Below are positions 21,529 to 34,675 of a stretch of 64,000 nucleotides of DNA, piece by piece (within the stretch, counting starts at the first letter, position 1; each line of letters opens with the position of its first letter). The stretch is taken from positions 35,821,005 to 35,885,004 of the forward strand of contig NC_074724.1 in NCBI RefSeq assembly GCF_947242115.1. Reading direction: 5' to 3'. Made by a program: the position numbers and the translations under genes. Source of the stretch: Biomphalaria glabrata. Taxonomy: Eukaryota; Mollusca; Gastropoda; Planorbidae. The notes beneath the pieces were generated by a model. That model was not told the DNA's origin. It saw nothing but the letters and a program-made list of their open reading frames with translations, and did no database searches.

Positions 21529-21830
21529 ACATATATGTAACCCTGCCGGACCATGTAACAAAAAAGGACGACATATATATAATACAACAAAAAAAAAAGT
21601 ACTGGGTGAGAAGGTATTGATGATCTCCATTGCTATTTGTCACATACATGAGTGCCTTTAACTTGGTGGAATTAGGGTCTACTAGTGTTAAGCCAATGAC
21701 ACTGGAATCATGGGACAGCAATAAGGGAGAAGGCTGTGAAAGCATTGGATATTTGGCCTGTTGGTAGTGGATGCCAGCTTTATCAGCAAGTCTATTGGGA
21801 TGAGCATCTACTTCCATCTACTGTTTTGTA
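21529..21830 (-). other. Repeat mosaic: inverted-repeat end plus LINE piece
   Basis: TGTAACCCTGCCGGA at 21537 matches the outer end of the inverted-repeat element at 46814. The stretch 21618-21701 is about 95% identical to 20551-20641. Its - strand reads VIGLTLVDPNSTKLKALMYV, preceded by a possible reading of HPNRLADKAGIHYQQAKYPM. No intact unit can be drawn. Confidence 0.4.
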
Positions 21831-22104
21831 ACTGACAGACGTTCTTCCAGTCTTTTGTATTATTCAAAGCATGATTGTACAGACTTCTCCCTCCTAAAGG
21901 GTCTACATTTGCACTTATAACAGCAACATTTAGTGGGCTTGTCCTGAAAGTTTCTCAGACAGACCATAATGCTTGGAACTGTTCAAGACCTATGATCAGA
22001 ATGCAACTAAATGTAGTCATCATAGCATGTCTGCTTTGGCTCCTCACTTTGTGGATGCCGTTTACCACATGATGCAAAGTTTCCTTGAGGCCTTTCTTGC
22101 AATT

Positions 22105-22387
22105 TCCTACAGGTAAAGTTCCCCTTTCAGACATTGTGGTCTATAGGGCAGATGATGTGAAGGTTATCTGTTTCTGTGGCCTATGGTTAACGAGGGTGTT
22201 ATGTGGCCAGCACAACGACCAACCGCCTTTACTTTTCCCCAACTAATGTCAGGTACCCATTAGAGCTGGGTGGACTCAGAGATGCCCAAAGATCCACAAA
22301 TTACATATTCCAGTCTTCATCTGGAGTCAAACCCGGGACCTCTGGTTTAAAAGCCAAGTGCTTTACTGCTCAGCCACTGAGCCTCCA
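22105..22387 (-). mobile_element. SINE family A, near full length
   Basis: This has both halves of the family. On the - strand there is the tRNA-like head with A-box TGGCTGAGCAGTAAAGCACT and B-box GGTTTGACTCC, the middle AATGGGTACCTGACATTAGT and GTTGGTCGTTGTGCTGGCC, and the end CAAGGTCTGAAAGGGGAACTT-like sequence near 22108. It is a useful reference for the truncated copies. Confidence 0.85.
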
Positions 22388-23087
22388 ACTTCTTACAGGT
22401 GCTCATCCTTTCTTAGTTTGCAATCAAGAGTGACACTAAGGTGCTCAGATGCCTGTCTTCCTAGGCTGGATTCAAAAATGTGAAGAGCACTTATTTCTGT
22501 TTGTTGAATTATATTTATTTCAGATTTCAGTCAACTGTATCCTACTAAAAACTTAACATTAGCTAAGGCAAATACATTTTTGGTTACAGTTCACATGTCC
22601 AGATGTTATATATGGTTATAGCCATCCTGGCAACATGAATATTTGTTTACTTTACAGAATATACTAGTTTCAAATCTCACATTTAGCATAGCCAAAACAA
22701 TACCATTTTTATCTAGTAACAACTCTTTATCAAGTCCTCTCTTTTATTGGGGGGTGGATCCCTTATTCTTTCCCTTTAGCTATCACTCATACATGTGTCC
22801 CAACATAAACAATGTCAAATTCAACATGTGAAATAAAAACATACATTCTCTGTTCACTCATGAAATTGTATTATCCAGTCCACAGCAGTTCTTTATTCTC
22901 TTATTATAGTAACTGTTAACATTTTTCTGACAATATAAATTTCTATTTGAAAAAAAAAAAGGAGAAAAAAATAGATATTTAACTATTGTTTTTCTGGGGT
23001 TTTTTAATTTTTGTGTGTGTTTTATTTGTAGTTCATCAATTATAAAATAGACCAGGCCAATTGATACAGCCATCATCGTCAGTCGAA

Positions 23088-26000
23088 ATGGGAGTGAATG
23101 TTGTAGCTCTTGTGGTCCTGGTGGTCTTCTATTTGGTCATATTAGCAGTAGGAATCGTTGCCGCCTGGAAAGTCAAAGTGAAAGGCCGTGAAATAGGAGT
23201 GACTGGTGGACTTGAGACTACGCTGGTGGCTGGCAGAGATCTCAAGACTGTTATTGGTATATTTACTATGATAGGTAAGCTCATGTGTAATATGTAGACA
23301 CCTGGCCTAAATTATCTAATTATTTCTGAATGTTGTTTGTTAAGTCTTGAAGGTAAACAAAATTGTTTACAGATTTTTGTTTTTATAAATATTTTTTCTT
23401 TGCTAAAGTACTTTTTGCATTTGGTAGCAATTATCTCCCTTACCCTGCCAACATTTCTTTGGCAGTGGCAACCAGTGTTTTTTTTTTCTTATCATATGAT
23501 GAATAAAGAATAAAAAAAAGTATTTTAAACTATGTACTTGTAAAGTAATAGAGATTTTCATGAATAGGTGGAAAAACTACTATTAGCTAGCTGTTATGAA
23601 GTGTGGGTGTCAACCAGCAGTTTGGTACTATGAAAATTTATTAAGATATTGTCAACAACACTACCTCAGTTATTAATATGTAGAAGAGAACAAAGGACTA
23701 TTTGATAACCTATGTTTTTTTAGAAGGTAAAATCATTGCAGAATCAAATTTTCCATGGTCTTCCATTAGTATTAACATTGAAAATTTAATTTAGCATCCT
23801 TGACATGGTTACTTTATCATGAGAATCTCCAATATTAGGAGAAAATATATTATTTCTGGGTTGTTTTTTTTTAGTGCATGCTTTTTTTTTTTTCAATTTA
23901 GATCCAGAATGCTATTTTATTTTTGTTTAATATTGCAGTAATTCATTTCTTTTACTAACTTATTTCGTTTATTAAAATTCCATTCATCTTGCAGCGACAA
24001 CGGTAGGAGGAGGCTATATTAATGGAACAGCAGAATCTATAGCCAAAGATGGCATGATTTGGACACTTGCACCATTGGGCATTTTCATTGGTCTAAATTT
24101 AGGTAAGTTATAGTCTTTAGTGAACACTGAAAGCCAGATTGCACCGAAGTATTTCTTCTTACTTACACTTGAAGCTATTAAAATGATGGTATGTTTTATA
24201 TTGGTCTTTAACTCTCTGAATATTTATTTATGTTGTGGGAAATGTTTCACACGCATGCTTTCTCACCTCCCTTCCTCTAAAGGGATTTATCAAAGTAAAT
24301 GCAGTTAACAAGAGGACAGATTAGTTAATCAGTAGAAAGAAGATTTTGTTAAATTTAAATTAGAAACAGTGATTGATGTCTATCTATTTCAGGCGGAGCT
24401 TTTTATGCCAGACGGATGAGAGACTGCGAGTACCTGACCATGCTGGACCCTTTCCAGCTTCACTACGGCCACATTGTGACTGTGCTGATCTACATGGCCA
24501 GCCTCATGGGGGATCTTTTGTGGAGCGCATCCATTCTCAATGCATTAGGTATAGTTTTGGTTTACATCTTTACGAATATTAAGTCTTTTTTTTAATATAA
24601 TTTTTAATTGCTGTGTTAAGCTTGCAACTTAATGGTCTTCTTCAACTCAGCCAGTTCTTTATGTTTTTTTTTTTCAATACGTTTAAGAAAAGCCTTTTTT
24701 TTTTTTTGGAGCTAGGCTTACTGATTGTCTCCATAGATTTGTAGAGATATATTTCCACTTTGAGTGCAAATAAGATACTTGATGATTAAGAGAATGTCAG
24801 ACCATCGTTTTCATGTTTGTGTCCAGTCATATACTTTATTACTTACGATGTGAGGACCTCTGTTAGTCTACCTAGTTTTAATGGGTACTTGACTATTGGT
24901 TAAAGTAAATAGGTGTTAGGAGCTTTTTGTGCTAGCCTAATTAACTGTTAGGAGCTTTTTGTGATAGCCACATTGACTAACAATATTAAACTGGTTGAGA
25001 GTGTTGGCATATGCACAGGTTTTATTTCCATTAGTTCCATTAGATTTAAGGGGCTAGTTTGCACATTTATAGCTTATGAATCACACTAGTCAAAATGGTT
25101 TTATAAATTTTAATAAGTCATTTCTAACATGGCATTCTGTATTTCATATGTAGTGAAATACTTTGCACATTTATAGCTTATGAATCACACTAGTCAAAAT
25201 GGTTTTATAAATTTTAATAGTCATTTCTAACATGGCATTCTGTATTTCATATTTAGTGAAATACTTTGTCCCTGAAAGAATAAAATGTTTACATTAACAG
25301 TTGACTTCCTAGTTGTAGAACTATGGTTCATCTCGTAGAACACTTTTCATATGATTGTGGACACTCCTGTCCACAAATGTACTGCAGGTTAAGGTGAATT
25401 TCGCTTTGGGGGTAGAGAAGCCAGCCACTTTTAGTTTGACATGCTTATATTCCAGAGCTATGGCAAATGCTTTTTTGCCTTCCATAAATTACAGATAATA
25501 GAACTCAACTTAAATTTTACAGTTAATCTTAAACTATTTATATATTCTAGATTTCTTTTTTTTTCCCGTTATATACATGTCTGCATAATTGTGCTTATTC
25601 ATTACATTTTTTATGTCAGGCACAACACTAAGTGTTATCGCCAACATCCAACTTACTGTGGCAGTCATCATGTCCGGCTCTGTCACCACCATCTACACCA
25701 TGATAGGCAGCATGATCTCTGTGGCCTACACAGACGTTGTGCAGCTGGCCTTCATTTTCATTGGTCTGGTGAGTCAGAAGCACTATTGTTCCATTTAATA
25801 ACTACTATTAAAAGTAGTTTCTGACTGGGTGTTTCAAGGTCATTAGTCACAACCGAAAAGTACACAGAAACCTATCTCATCAAGTGATGTTTGTGTGTGA
25901 GTGTATACATGTTTTGTGTGTGAATATTGTTCATGTTACATCTATATATATATATTGTTATGGCAGTTATGCTGAGATGGACAAAAATTGTATTGAAACT

Positions 26001-29000
26001 GAATTCCCATTTGTTTAGACCAATAAAATTATCTTTAAAGTCATTTTCAACTAACTTAAAAGGTTTTGTGAGAGAACCATTGGTGAAAGTAAAGCAAAGT
26101 AATGTTTGTGATCTGTTTTGACACAGACAATCAACAAAATCCATGGGCAGGTGATGCCAGAGTTTAAGGACATATAAACCCTTCACAATAAATAACATTG
26201 CTGTATTTATCCCATTTGACTTTTTTTGAGGCTTATTGTCAATGGCAGGAAAAACATTGTTTTTTCTGCTATTGGAACTTTTTATAGCAGGACAATATAT
26301 TTTATCTCATTTATTTGTAGAATTAAAGTACTAGTGTTCTGTACGTCAAAAGGTTTTAATCATGTCCTTGCTGTGCAGATGTTGAGTTTACCATTCATAT
26401 TCACCAATGAAAAGATTGGGGACTTCTCAGCCAATCAGACTGTTTGGCTTGGTCATGTGGAGAGCAACATGTGGGGACTCTGGGTAGATCTTCTTATAGC
26501 CATGGTAAGCTCCTTAGCAATGATTGCTTAAAAGAAAGTAAAATCATAAGACCAAGATGTTTATAAGCATGACACATTGTATACAACTATTATTTTTATG
26601 TAATATAAGAATTTGAAACACCTACCAGACTATGGATATTTCTGTTGTTTTTTTTCTCTCAATAGAAAATAACACATGTGAATGGATTCTTTAAACTATA
26701 CTTAGTTAATTAAATAAATGTAAAAGAAAGTAATGTTCCCCTTTCAGACAGGCAGTTGACGTAAAGGTCTTCTGTTTCTGTAGCATATGGTTAATGTTGA
26801 TGTGACCACAACAACGACCAACTGCCTTTACTTTTCCCCAACTAATGTCAGGTACCCGTTAAGAGTTAGGTGGACTCAGAATAGTCCAAAGATCCTGAAA
26901 TTAAAAATTCCAGCCTTCATTAGGATTAAGTTAATTAAATAGTTAATTGGTAGTTGTTGTTTTTTTTTATTGATTCTTGTTTTGTTTTTCATGTAAAAGA
27001 AATAAGTGCAAAATTTCATCTTGATCCGAGATTGGTTGTGTGAGAAATAACATGTACCAACTTTTTACCAGAGAGACAGAGTGAGTTGTTGTAAGCTTTG
27101 TAGAAAGTAAGAAAGTAAAGGAACCTCTTTTAGACCTTGCAATTGATGGGGGCTCCTCTGTTTCTATTGCGAAGGATGTTACAACCAGCTGCCTTCACTT
27201 CACCAACATTTGTCAAATACCTGTTAAAGCTGCCTCGACTCGGGGGCATTCTAAATATACTGAAGTTCAAAATCCCAGTTCTCGCAGGTTCAGAAGTCAA
27301 GCACCTAACCACTCAGCCATCAAGCCCACATTGAGTAAAGTAGCAACCAATCAAACCCTATAGCCTAATAAGCTTAAGACTTGCTATTCGTTTTGTTTGA
27401 GATATACACATTTACATTTCATGGCCTAAAAGAATTGTGTCCTGTAACCTGTTGTTTTCTGTACTTTTAGACTCTAGGCACCATTCCCTGGCAGTCCTAC
27501 TTCCAGCGTGTGCTGTCTGTAAAAAGTGCCAAACAAGCTCAAGTCTTGTCCTTTGTTGGAGCCGTCGGTGCACTGGTCCTGGTGATTCCTTCTGTCATGA
27601 TTGGCATTGCTGGAGCTAGTGCAGGTATTTCTTTTCTTAATCTTGTGACTATCTAACTTTTGTATGGTCAATGTTAAATTTACATAGATTGCACATCCAG
27701 CCAGATAACTCATGCAGTACTTTGTTTTTATTTGTCACCAAAATCAAGATGTTTGATCGAGCATTGAAGTGTCATTTTTTCTATCATTATCAGCATCTTA
27801 GATCGAGTGTCAAAGTTTATTTCAACTTGGACTTAAGCTAATTATTGAATTCAAACAGACCCACAATTGTAGTGTTCTTTTTACTTTCGCTATTTTCTGT
27901 TTAATATAAGGATGCAGAGTTGCCGGCACAATGAGTGATAAATTTAAAATTTCCAACAAGGAATCAGTTACCACAAATACCCAGGTGCCATAAGAACATT
28001 TGAGAGTACCCATACTAGAGAAATGTTGTTCTCACCTGACAAGCTTTGAACCCAGCACTTTTTTTGCAGCTAAAAAGTACAACCCTTTATTAATATTAAG
28101 TATGCAAGATGAACAGCCTGATAATTGATTTCCTATAGATTGGTACAAACTTAGACCTTAAAGATGATGTCCTGACATGTCTTTTGCAGTAACACAACAT
28201 TTTATCAGCGTTTAGGTTTATTTTAGACTTTTTAAATAGCCCTTTAATCTTTGATTATATTTTAGGCATTTCATATGAATTCACATAATCGCTATTTATC
28301 TTAAACTTAAAATAGAAATGAAAACTTCTCAGTTTGATCTACATGTAGAAAATGCATTGCTTTTTATTACCCAGACTGGAGGAACACAACACAGGGGAGG
28401 TCACCGATGGAGACCAACCAATCCAGCCTTATCTTACCTATTGTCATAAATGAGTTTACACCTTCTGTTGTCTCTATATTTGGTTAGTAGCACTCTTAAA
28501 GTAATTGTTTAGGTTAATCCATTGGTTCTATTACATGGTTAATTTTATTGATCATGTAACTTTATATTTATTTATTTATATCGTTACCACTTTTATTTAC
28601 AACTTTGGTTTTTATCATTAGTTATGAAACATCAGGTTGAAGTATTTACACACAATGGAGGCTGATTGACTGATTGATAAAGCCCTTGTCTTTCCAATTT
28701 GAGAAATGTCTAGTTCAAATTCTGATGAAGACATGGATTTATTTCTGGATTTTTAAGGTGCCCCTGAGTCCACCCAACTCTAATGGGTACCTGACATTAG
28801 TTGGGGAAAGGGAAAGGTGGTTGGTCATTGCTCCATAGATTGCAAGATCTGAAAGGGGTACCTTCACTTTCCTTTATATGCTGCACTTAGTTGAAAAATG
28901 ATGCTGCCTAACGTAAATCTTATTCAAAGGATTTTTTTTTTTTTTTTTTAAATTTTAAGTCTCCAAGACAATATTCTTTTAGAATGATGTTAATTTCCTA

Positions 29001-30802
29001 CTGACAAATTGTTTTCACTTTCTTGAAGGACTTGGTGCTATCTCTGCAGCAGTCATGTCCTCAATGGACAGTGCAGTCCTGGGATCTAGTTCCATGTTTA
29101 CTCATAATATTTACAGTGAAATCTTCCGCAGAAATGTAAGTAATGGTTGTGTAAGTCTGATTTGCATGCTATTTGCTGTAGAAATCTTGTCTATGCGCAT
29201 CAGCTAGTTCTTCTCTGTCCCCGCCAAACCATATATGTCATCCGCAAAGTGAAAGTTAATAATTCTTCTTCCACCAATGCTTACAGTACCTTTGAAACCT
29301 ACAAGAGCATCCTCTGTTATCCTTTTAAGAAAGATATTGAAAAAGATTTTGTGAAATAAGGCAGCCCTGTCTCACTCCAACTTTTAAACCTTACCCTAGT
29401 GTTATTGTTGAAGTATACTGCACCAGTGGCCTGGTCATGAAGATTTTGTTTTATTATAAATATGTTTTTTGCTTATATTGTATTTTCCCATTGTCGCCCA
29501 GAGTGTTCCGTGCCAGACTCTGACAAAAGGCTTTTTGAAATTAATTAAGACATGAAAGAGATGAAAGATTTCTCACTGAATATTCTGAGATTCAGGATTT
29601 ATTCTGTTGTGCTGCAGCTCTATCTAAAACTCATTTGTTCCTCTGATGTCATTTTGCCTGCAGTTTTAGAAGTTTAGTATAGTTTTTAACAGGAGTTTGC
29701 TGGGATGGTTTATGAGGCTGATAGCACAGTAGTGTTGGCAAAGTTGTGAATTACCTTTTTTTTTGGTATGATAACAATGGGTTATTGGGTCCAGGGCTGG
29801 GGGCCATTCTCCTTTCCATGTAACCCTACTTTAACACAATATAATAAAGTATTACAGAAATAATTAAATGAGTTTAAAAAAATAGGAATTTAATTTTATC
29901 CTGAAAAAAAAATGGAAATAATTAATCTAGAAATGAAAACTATTACCACTCTCTTACATTATAAAATACTAATTACATAAAAACATTCAGCAACTGGATA
30001 GTTACACAATTTTTTTCAAGAGATTAATCCATATGGTGGCCTACAAGTTAATTACTGCAATAGTTCATAGAACACCTATTCAGGTCTAATGGAAGGCTAA
30101 AACACAGTTTGGGAAACATTTAACTAGAGAAATGTTAATTGATTCTATACAGATTAAATTCATATTTCTTACTTTATCACACATTAACTATATATGTTCA
30201 TTTTTTCCCAGGCTAGCAAGATTGAACTCAGAATCGTGCAGGTTGTTGCTGTCATTTTCATTGGCTGCATTTGTATGTTCATCGCCCTGTCCTCCAGTGT
30301 CATCTACGGCATGTTTATTCTAGCTGCAGATTTCGTCTTTGTTATCATCTTTCCGCAGTTGACTGCCATTCTCTACTGCCCAAAGTTTACAAACACTCTA
30401 GGCTCAGTGGCAGGGTATCTAGTGGGATTTCTCCTGCGTGTTGGCGCAGGTGAGCCGCTCATTAACATGCCAGTTTGGATTTATTTCCCTGAAATCTCTG
30501 GCCAGATGTTCCCGTTCAGGACTTTTGCTATGATAGTGTCATTTGTGACAATTGTAGTTGTTACATTTTTGACCAGACTCAAGCCAGTGAGTCGTTTCTT
30601 TATCAAGTTTGAACGAACGTCTGCAGATGAAGAGCGATCAAGACATTTGATGCAAGACAGGAGTGGAATGACACTCGCCCACACAGACAGCTCCGATTCT
30701 GAAGCAGAGAAAAGCAAACAGATTGTATCCAAAAAGGAGAAAAAAGTTGATGAAATGGAGTTGTGCTCGGCCAATGGAAAGTTCAGGAAAATAGACTCTT
30801 GA
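23088..30802 (+). CDS. SLC5A7: SLC5A7/CHT1-like sodium:choline symporter homologue
   Basis: Nine coding exons, each with GT-AG borders and matching phase: 23088-23274, 23995-24102, 24393-24548, 25620-25768, 26379-26504, 27471-27624, 28375-28482, 29029-29135 and 30212-30802. They give 561 residues (human CHT1 has 580). ATG 23088 follows a likely 5' UTR splice acceptor at 23030. Seen: [57 protein letters not shown], then a long cytosolic tail with acidic and lysine-rich parts. About 13 membrane helices are expected. CHT1 takes choline back into cholinergic nerve endings, driven by Na+ and Cl-. A glycosylation sequon (NTT, exon 7) sits where human CHT1 has one. By eye, human Trp62 and Tyr91 are Thr and Ile here, while Trp141, Asp242, Trp254 and Glu451 are kept, so substrate is uncertain. 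Confidence 0.9.
25058..25265 (+). repeat. 104-bp tandem duplication in a transporter intron
   Basis: Two adjacent copies start at 25058 and 25162 (TTTGCACATTTATAGCTTAT). They differ at only two or three positions, including one missing A. It is a recent tandem duplication in intron 3. Confidence 0.9.
26735..26930 (-). mobile_element. SINE family A, truncated, in transporter intron 5
   Basis: The 3' half of the family is present (CCTTTCAGAC; CCAACTAATGTCAGGTACCC read on +). It breaks off at CATTAGGATT before the tRNA-like head. Confidence 0.75.
27108..27330 (-). mobile_element. SINE family A, diverged, in transporter intron 5
   Basis: The full layout is recognisable but worn: CAACATTTGTCAAATACCTG in place of CTAATGTCAGGTACC, a degenerate B-box near 27288, and TGGCTGAGTGGTTAGGTGC as the A-box read on -. 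It is older than the copy at 22105. Confidence 0.7.
28650..28872 (+). mobile_element. SINE family A, diverged, in transporter intron 7
   Basis: The + strand reads CTAGTTCAAATTCTGATGAAG (worn B-box), GAGTCCACCCAACTCTAATG, CCTGACATTAGTTGGGGAAA, then GCAAGATCTGAAAGGGG. The head is badly worn. Confidence 0.7.
29150..29815 (-). pseudogene. RTE-type LINE reverse transcriptase remnant in intron 8
   Basis: The - strand carries RT blocks: [20 protein letters not shown] near 29490, GVRQGCLIS near 29370, and a block resembling SIGGRTITNLRFADDIDGLAG near 29200-29280 that is now full of stops. The order and wording fit the RTE/Jam-like group. It is old, and lies antisense to the transporter. Confidence 0.65.
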
Positions 30803-31604
30803 TAGTACAGTTTTCATTTGTTAATGTTGCCGTCAGAATGACACTCTGTTCATTCCATCTAAAGAATACAGTGATATAGTTTTCTATTTATAAATCCGTT
30901 GCCAACTGCAAGCTTTTTTTTTTTTATCAATCTTTTATCAAATTTTTTTATCATGAAGAAAAAGAAAAGTGTACACTTAAATCTTTTTGTAAGTTCAGAA
31001 AGTTTGTGTAAATCTATAAACACTATCTGTATGTTTTATTGTATACCGGTTCCAAAAATATATTTTTTCTACAAAAGGTTTCAGGACTCTAAGAATACAT
31101 ATTTATTTTTAATAGTAATTTTTTTTTACATTTGTTTGTAACCGCAATGGTTTCTGTATGCTATATTGTTTACCTAATATAATTTTTTACAAATAGTTTT
31201 TGTCCTTATTTTTACTTACTGTAACTCTCCTTACTAAAATATCAACATTATTTTGTCTTCACTTTTTTGGACTGAATGATATTGTAGTCAAACATTAGCC
31301 ACATGACCATATAAGCCTGGCATATCAAAGCAAGAGCTGCTTGTTACAAAAACTTAAGTTCAATGGTAAAGTCAAATTATGTTTGAATCATTTAGAATTT
31401 CAAGATAATAACAGCAAAACAAAAAAAAAACTGTTTTGTCATCTGTTTCTGTGTTGTGACCCATTCAACCAGTTGATGAGTTGTCTGGTGTCTGTTTTAG
31501 GTGTAGTTTTGGTAAATAGACTGCAAAAAAATGAAAATTTTCATAATAGGCATATTTTGATAAAAAGATGTTAAAAATCTTTTTTATGTGCATTCACACC
31601 ATAA

Positions 31605-31868
31605 AAGTAGATGTGGTGGCTAAGTGGTAAAGCACTTAGTGTTCTCAGGTTCGAATCCAGGTGAAGACTGGGACTTTTAATTTCAGGATTCCAGGCGCCT
31701 CTTGAGTCCACCCAGCTCTAATAACCTGACATTAGTTGGGGAAAAGTAAAAGCAGTTGGTCGTTGTGCTGGCCAAATGACACCCTTGTTAACCTTGGGCT
31801 ATAGAAACAGATGACCTTTACATCATCTGCCCTGTGAATCACAAGGTCTGAAAAGGGAACTTTACACC
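31605..31868 (+). mobile_element. SINE family A, + strand copy
   Basis: The + strand reads GATGTGGTGGCTAAGTGGTA (A-box), GGTTCGAATCCAGGTGAAG (B-box), GAGTCCACCCAGCTCTAAT, CTGACATTAGTTGGGGAAAA, and ends CAAGGTCTGAAAAGGGAACT. The copy is nearly full length and its B-box is intact. Confidence 0.85.
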
Positions 31869-33427
31869 ATAAAATATTTTGGCGTACTAGGCAGAACAGA
31901 TCGCAAAGTAACTGATGAAACAATTAGGATATAAGCTCAACACACACACACATAAAGTATACCAGAGTTTACAGGAGATCACTGAAACATTTACATGTAC
32001 ATTTGTTACATGTCTGCATCATGACTTAGTTTGGATGGAATTAAGCTGCTACTTCCAAAAGGCTGGGGCCACTGCAATTTGACAAGCTTGGATGTAAAAA
32101 AAATATATACTTCAGCAAAGTATCAAAGTTTTGCTTTTTTTACTTCTTGCATTTTAGGACATTTTGGTAAATCAATATTGATAAAGAAAAATATGCAGAT
32201 TTTTGTTTTGCTTTTAAGTTTTTTTAATCTATGACATATCTGGCCATATCATCATCTTAAGTCAATTTTTGATTTCATGTATTGTTAAATATTGCGTTTG
32301 TGTTTATTTGTTTTTATGTGAAATTTAAAAAAATGTTGCAAGGATCCTAATCATATTTAGTACATAAACTAGTTGATGAATTAGGATATTTTAGTAGTGC
32401 TGTTCTAAATATATGTTTATCATATCCTTCATCGTGGTGCTACAGCTCATGCAGGGAACTGTTTGAACACAAGTTGCTTCAAGTTCTCATTAGATTTTCA
32501 TCTCAATGTCCTAACTCATCTGCCTCTTCATCTTCAAGCTATGTTATTCATGGTCTGCCTTTGGCTTGTCTTCTTTTTGGATTTAGTCTGTAGACTATTT
32601 TTTACCCTCTGAACTTTGACATACTTTCATAATGAGGTGCTTAACATATTCTTGTTTTCTTTTTTGCTGTAGATAACTCTTCACATAATTGAAATCTTCT
32701 GGTTAGTGGGTGTCCTCCAGCCAGGTTCTTCATGTATACCCTCTCATACTTTTGTAGGATTTTTCCTAAGTATTTGGCAGATTTTATGGTGTTTTTAATT
32801 AGTGTCCTGGTCTCACATAGGTGACTACTGGTCTTAAGATAGTTTATTTTCATAGATGCACTGTCAACATAATCTTCTCATGAGCTGGAAATATTTGCTG
32901 TACAGAGTGACATGTTTCCTACGTACTTAAACAACTGTTACGAATTGAAATTCGATTCAAATTTTTTTTTTACTTAATCTCAGAATTAAGTATTTTGAGT
33001 CATTTAAGTCTTGATTATATTATTTTAAGCTTGTTTGTTTAGTCTTCGTTAAAATTATACATTTTAATAAATTGTTACCTATCGAAGAAATGGTTTGTAG
33101 CTTTGTTGACACTTATAAACTTCTTTGTGCTGTCAGCTTGAGTTGTTGTAGCTAGTTCTTGGATGTTTTCTTTTTTTGGCAATTTCCTTTTATTTGTATA
33201 CCGGTACTTGTTGATTTATTTTTATTTATTTTTTACTTTTTGTTTAAATTCTCAATTTATTATCTTCAAATTTTATTAGCAAAACAATTTTTATTTAAAT
33301 ACTAATTCCAACATTTTGATAGATCTTTTAATATCAGGTATTTTTGTCATATCATCAACAGAAAATTGTATGAAACATTTGTTTCTTTAGATACTTGATT
33401 AATTGCGTAGTACTTTGATACTAGTGA

Positions 33428-33500
33428 AAGTGTACTGCAACATTGAAATAATGTAACTGCTACATTGAAATAATGTAACTGCTACATTGAAATAATGTCT
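33428..33500 (+). repeat. Short tandem repeat, about 22-bp unit, three copies
   Basis: CATTGAAATAATGT recurs at about 33444, 33466 and 33488, separated by AACTGCTA. Confidence 0.8.
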
Positions 33501-34675
33501 CTTTTTTCACTAAGCTGATATTATTGTCCAGACAAATTTATGCAAAATATCTTCTACCCATACAAAGTTTATAGCAAACTATTTTATTTACTATAAATTT
33601 GAGTTGAAACTGGGCATATATCCTCTTCATTTTTCAGTATAATTGTAATTTCATTGATCCCCCTCAATCATTGAATGACTATTATTTCAACAATCAAATA
33701 ACTTATAGCCCAAGAGAAATAATCCAGTAATTTCTTTTTTTAGACTGTTGTTTTATGTCTATATGCGACATACATTATTTTTGTTAAAGATTGTTTTGGA
33801 ATGTTTTATACAAAGTAAATCTTGGATTTAGTTTTAATGTATTTATTTAAGAAAATTTCTAAAATTGGATGGTTTCACCAAACTTTAAAGACTATTGAGT
33901 CTTCGAGTTAGAATTGTGATGATTTATTTATGGTTCAGACTAAAAGATAGATACATGACATAATGTAAGCAAAACAAATGAATTTTGGTCCTTGTGCTAG
34001 CCACGGGACAACTTGGTTAACTGCGAGTCAAGTGAACTTGATCCATCTCCACTATTGACTACTTGCATTTGAATTAATTTTTCTACAATTTTACATTGTC
34101 ATCTTTCCATCTCTACAGCAAAGCTATAACAGGGCATTCCTTTTTTTTTATTGAATTTTTTTTTTAGTAACTCCACAGCTAGCTTAGCAAGTGGATACTG
34201 CATCAGAGTCAGATATTGCAGTTGATCCATCTCTTTCCTTTCCATGTCACATGATAAAGATTGGCATTTGGAGGCTTTTAGGTTGTTATTCTGTGGCATT
34301 TTACGTCTCGAGAGACGATCTTTTCCCTTTGCAACTTATTATAATTGGTAATCTATGTATTGCAATATGAGGGCAAGCTATGTTGAAGTCATTAAGGGAT
34401 TATAATTGGTCTTGTTTGTGCTAGATGCAATATAACTTTATTTATTATTTTCATTTAACCGTGACATTTACTGAACAATTAACTTCTAGTTTTACACCAG
34501 CTTTTTTCTTATGCAAAGTCTTAATATATGTTTTATTACTTAAATTGTTTTTATTCACGATCTACAAGGTTACATTTCGCAAATTATTCATTTTTCTTAG
34601 TGCAATTTCCTACAGGTTTTCAAATAAATCTATAGGGACTTGTTTAATATATGACTGAGTATTCTATTCACTTAG

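Larger units (their letters stand above)
30803..34660 (+). other. 3' flank of the transporter, UTR end unknown
   Basis: No further gene is clear. AATAAA words occur near 33065, 34622, 35022 and 35236, so the 3' UTR could be long. The stretch 32480-32860 reads on - a Lys-rich frame without a secure family and may be a worn LINE end. A short SINE-A-like piece is at 33988-34025. Confidence 0.4.
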
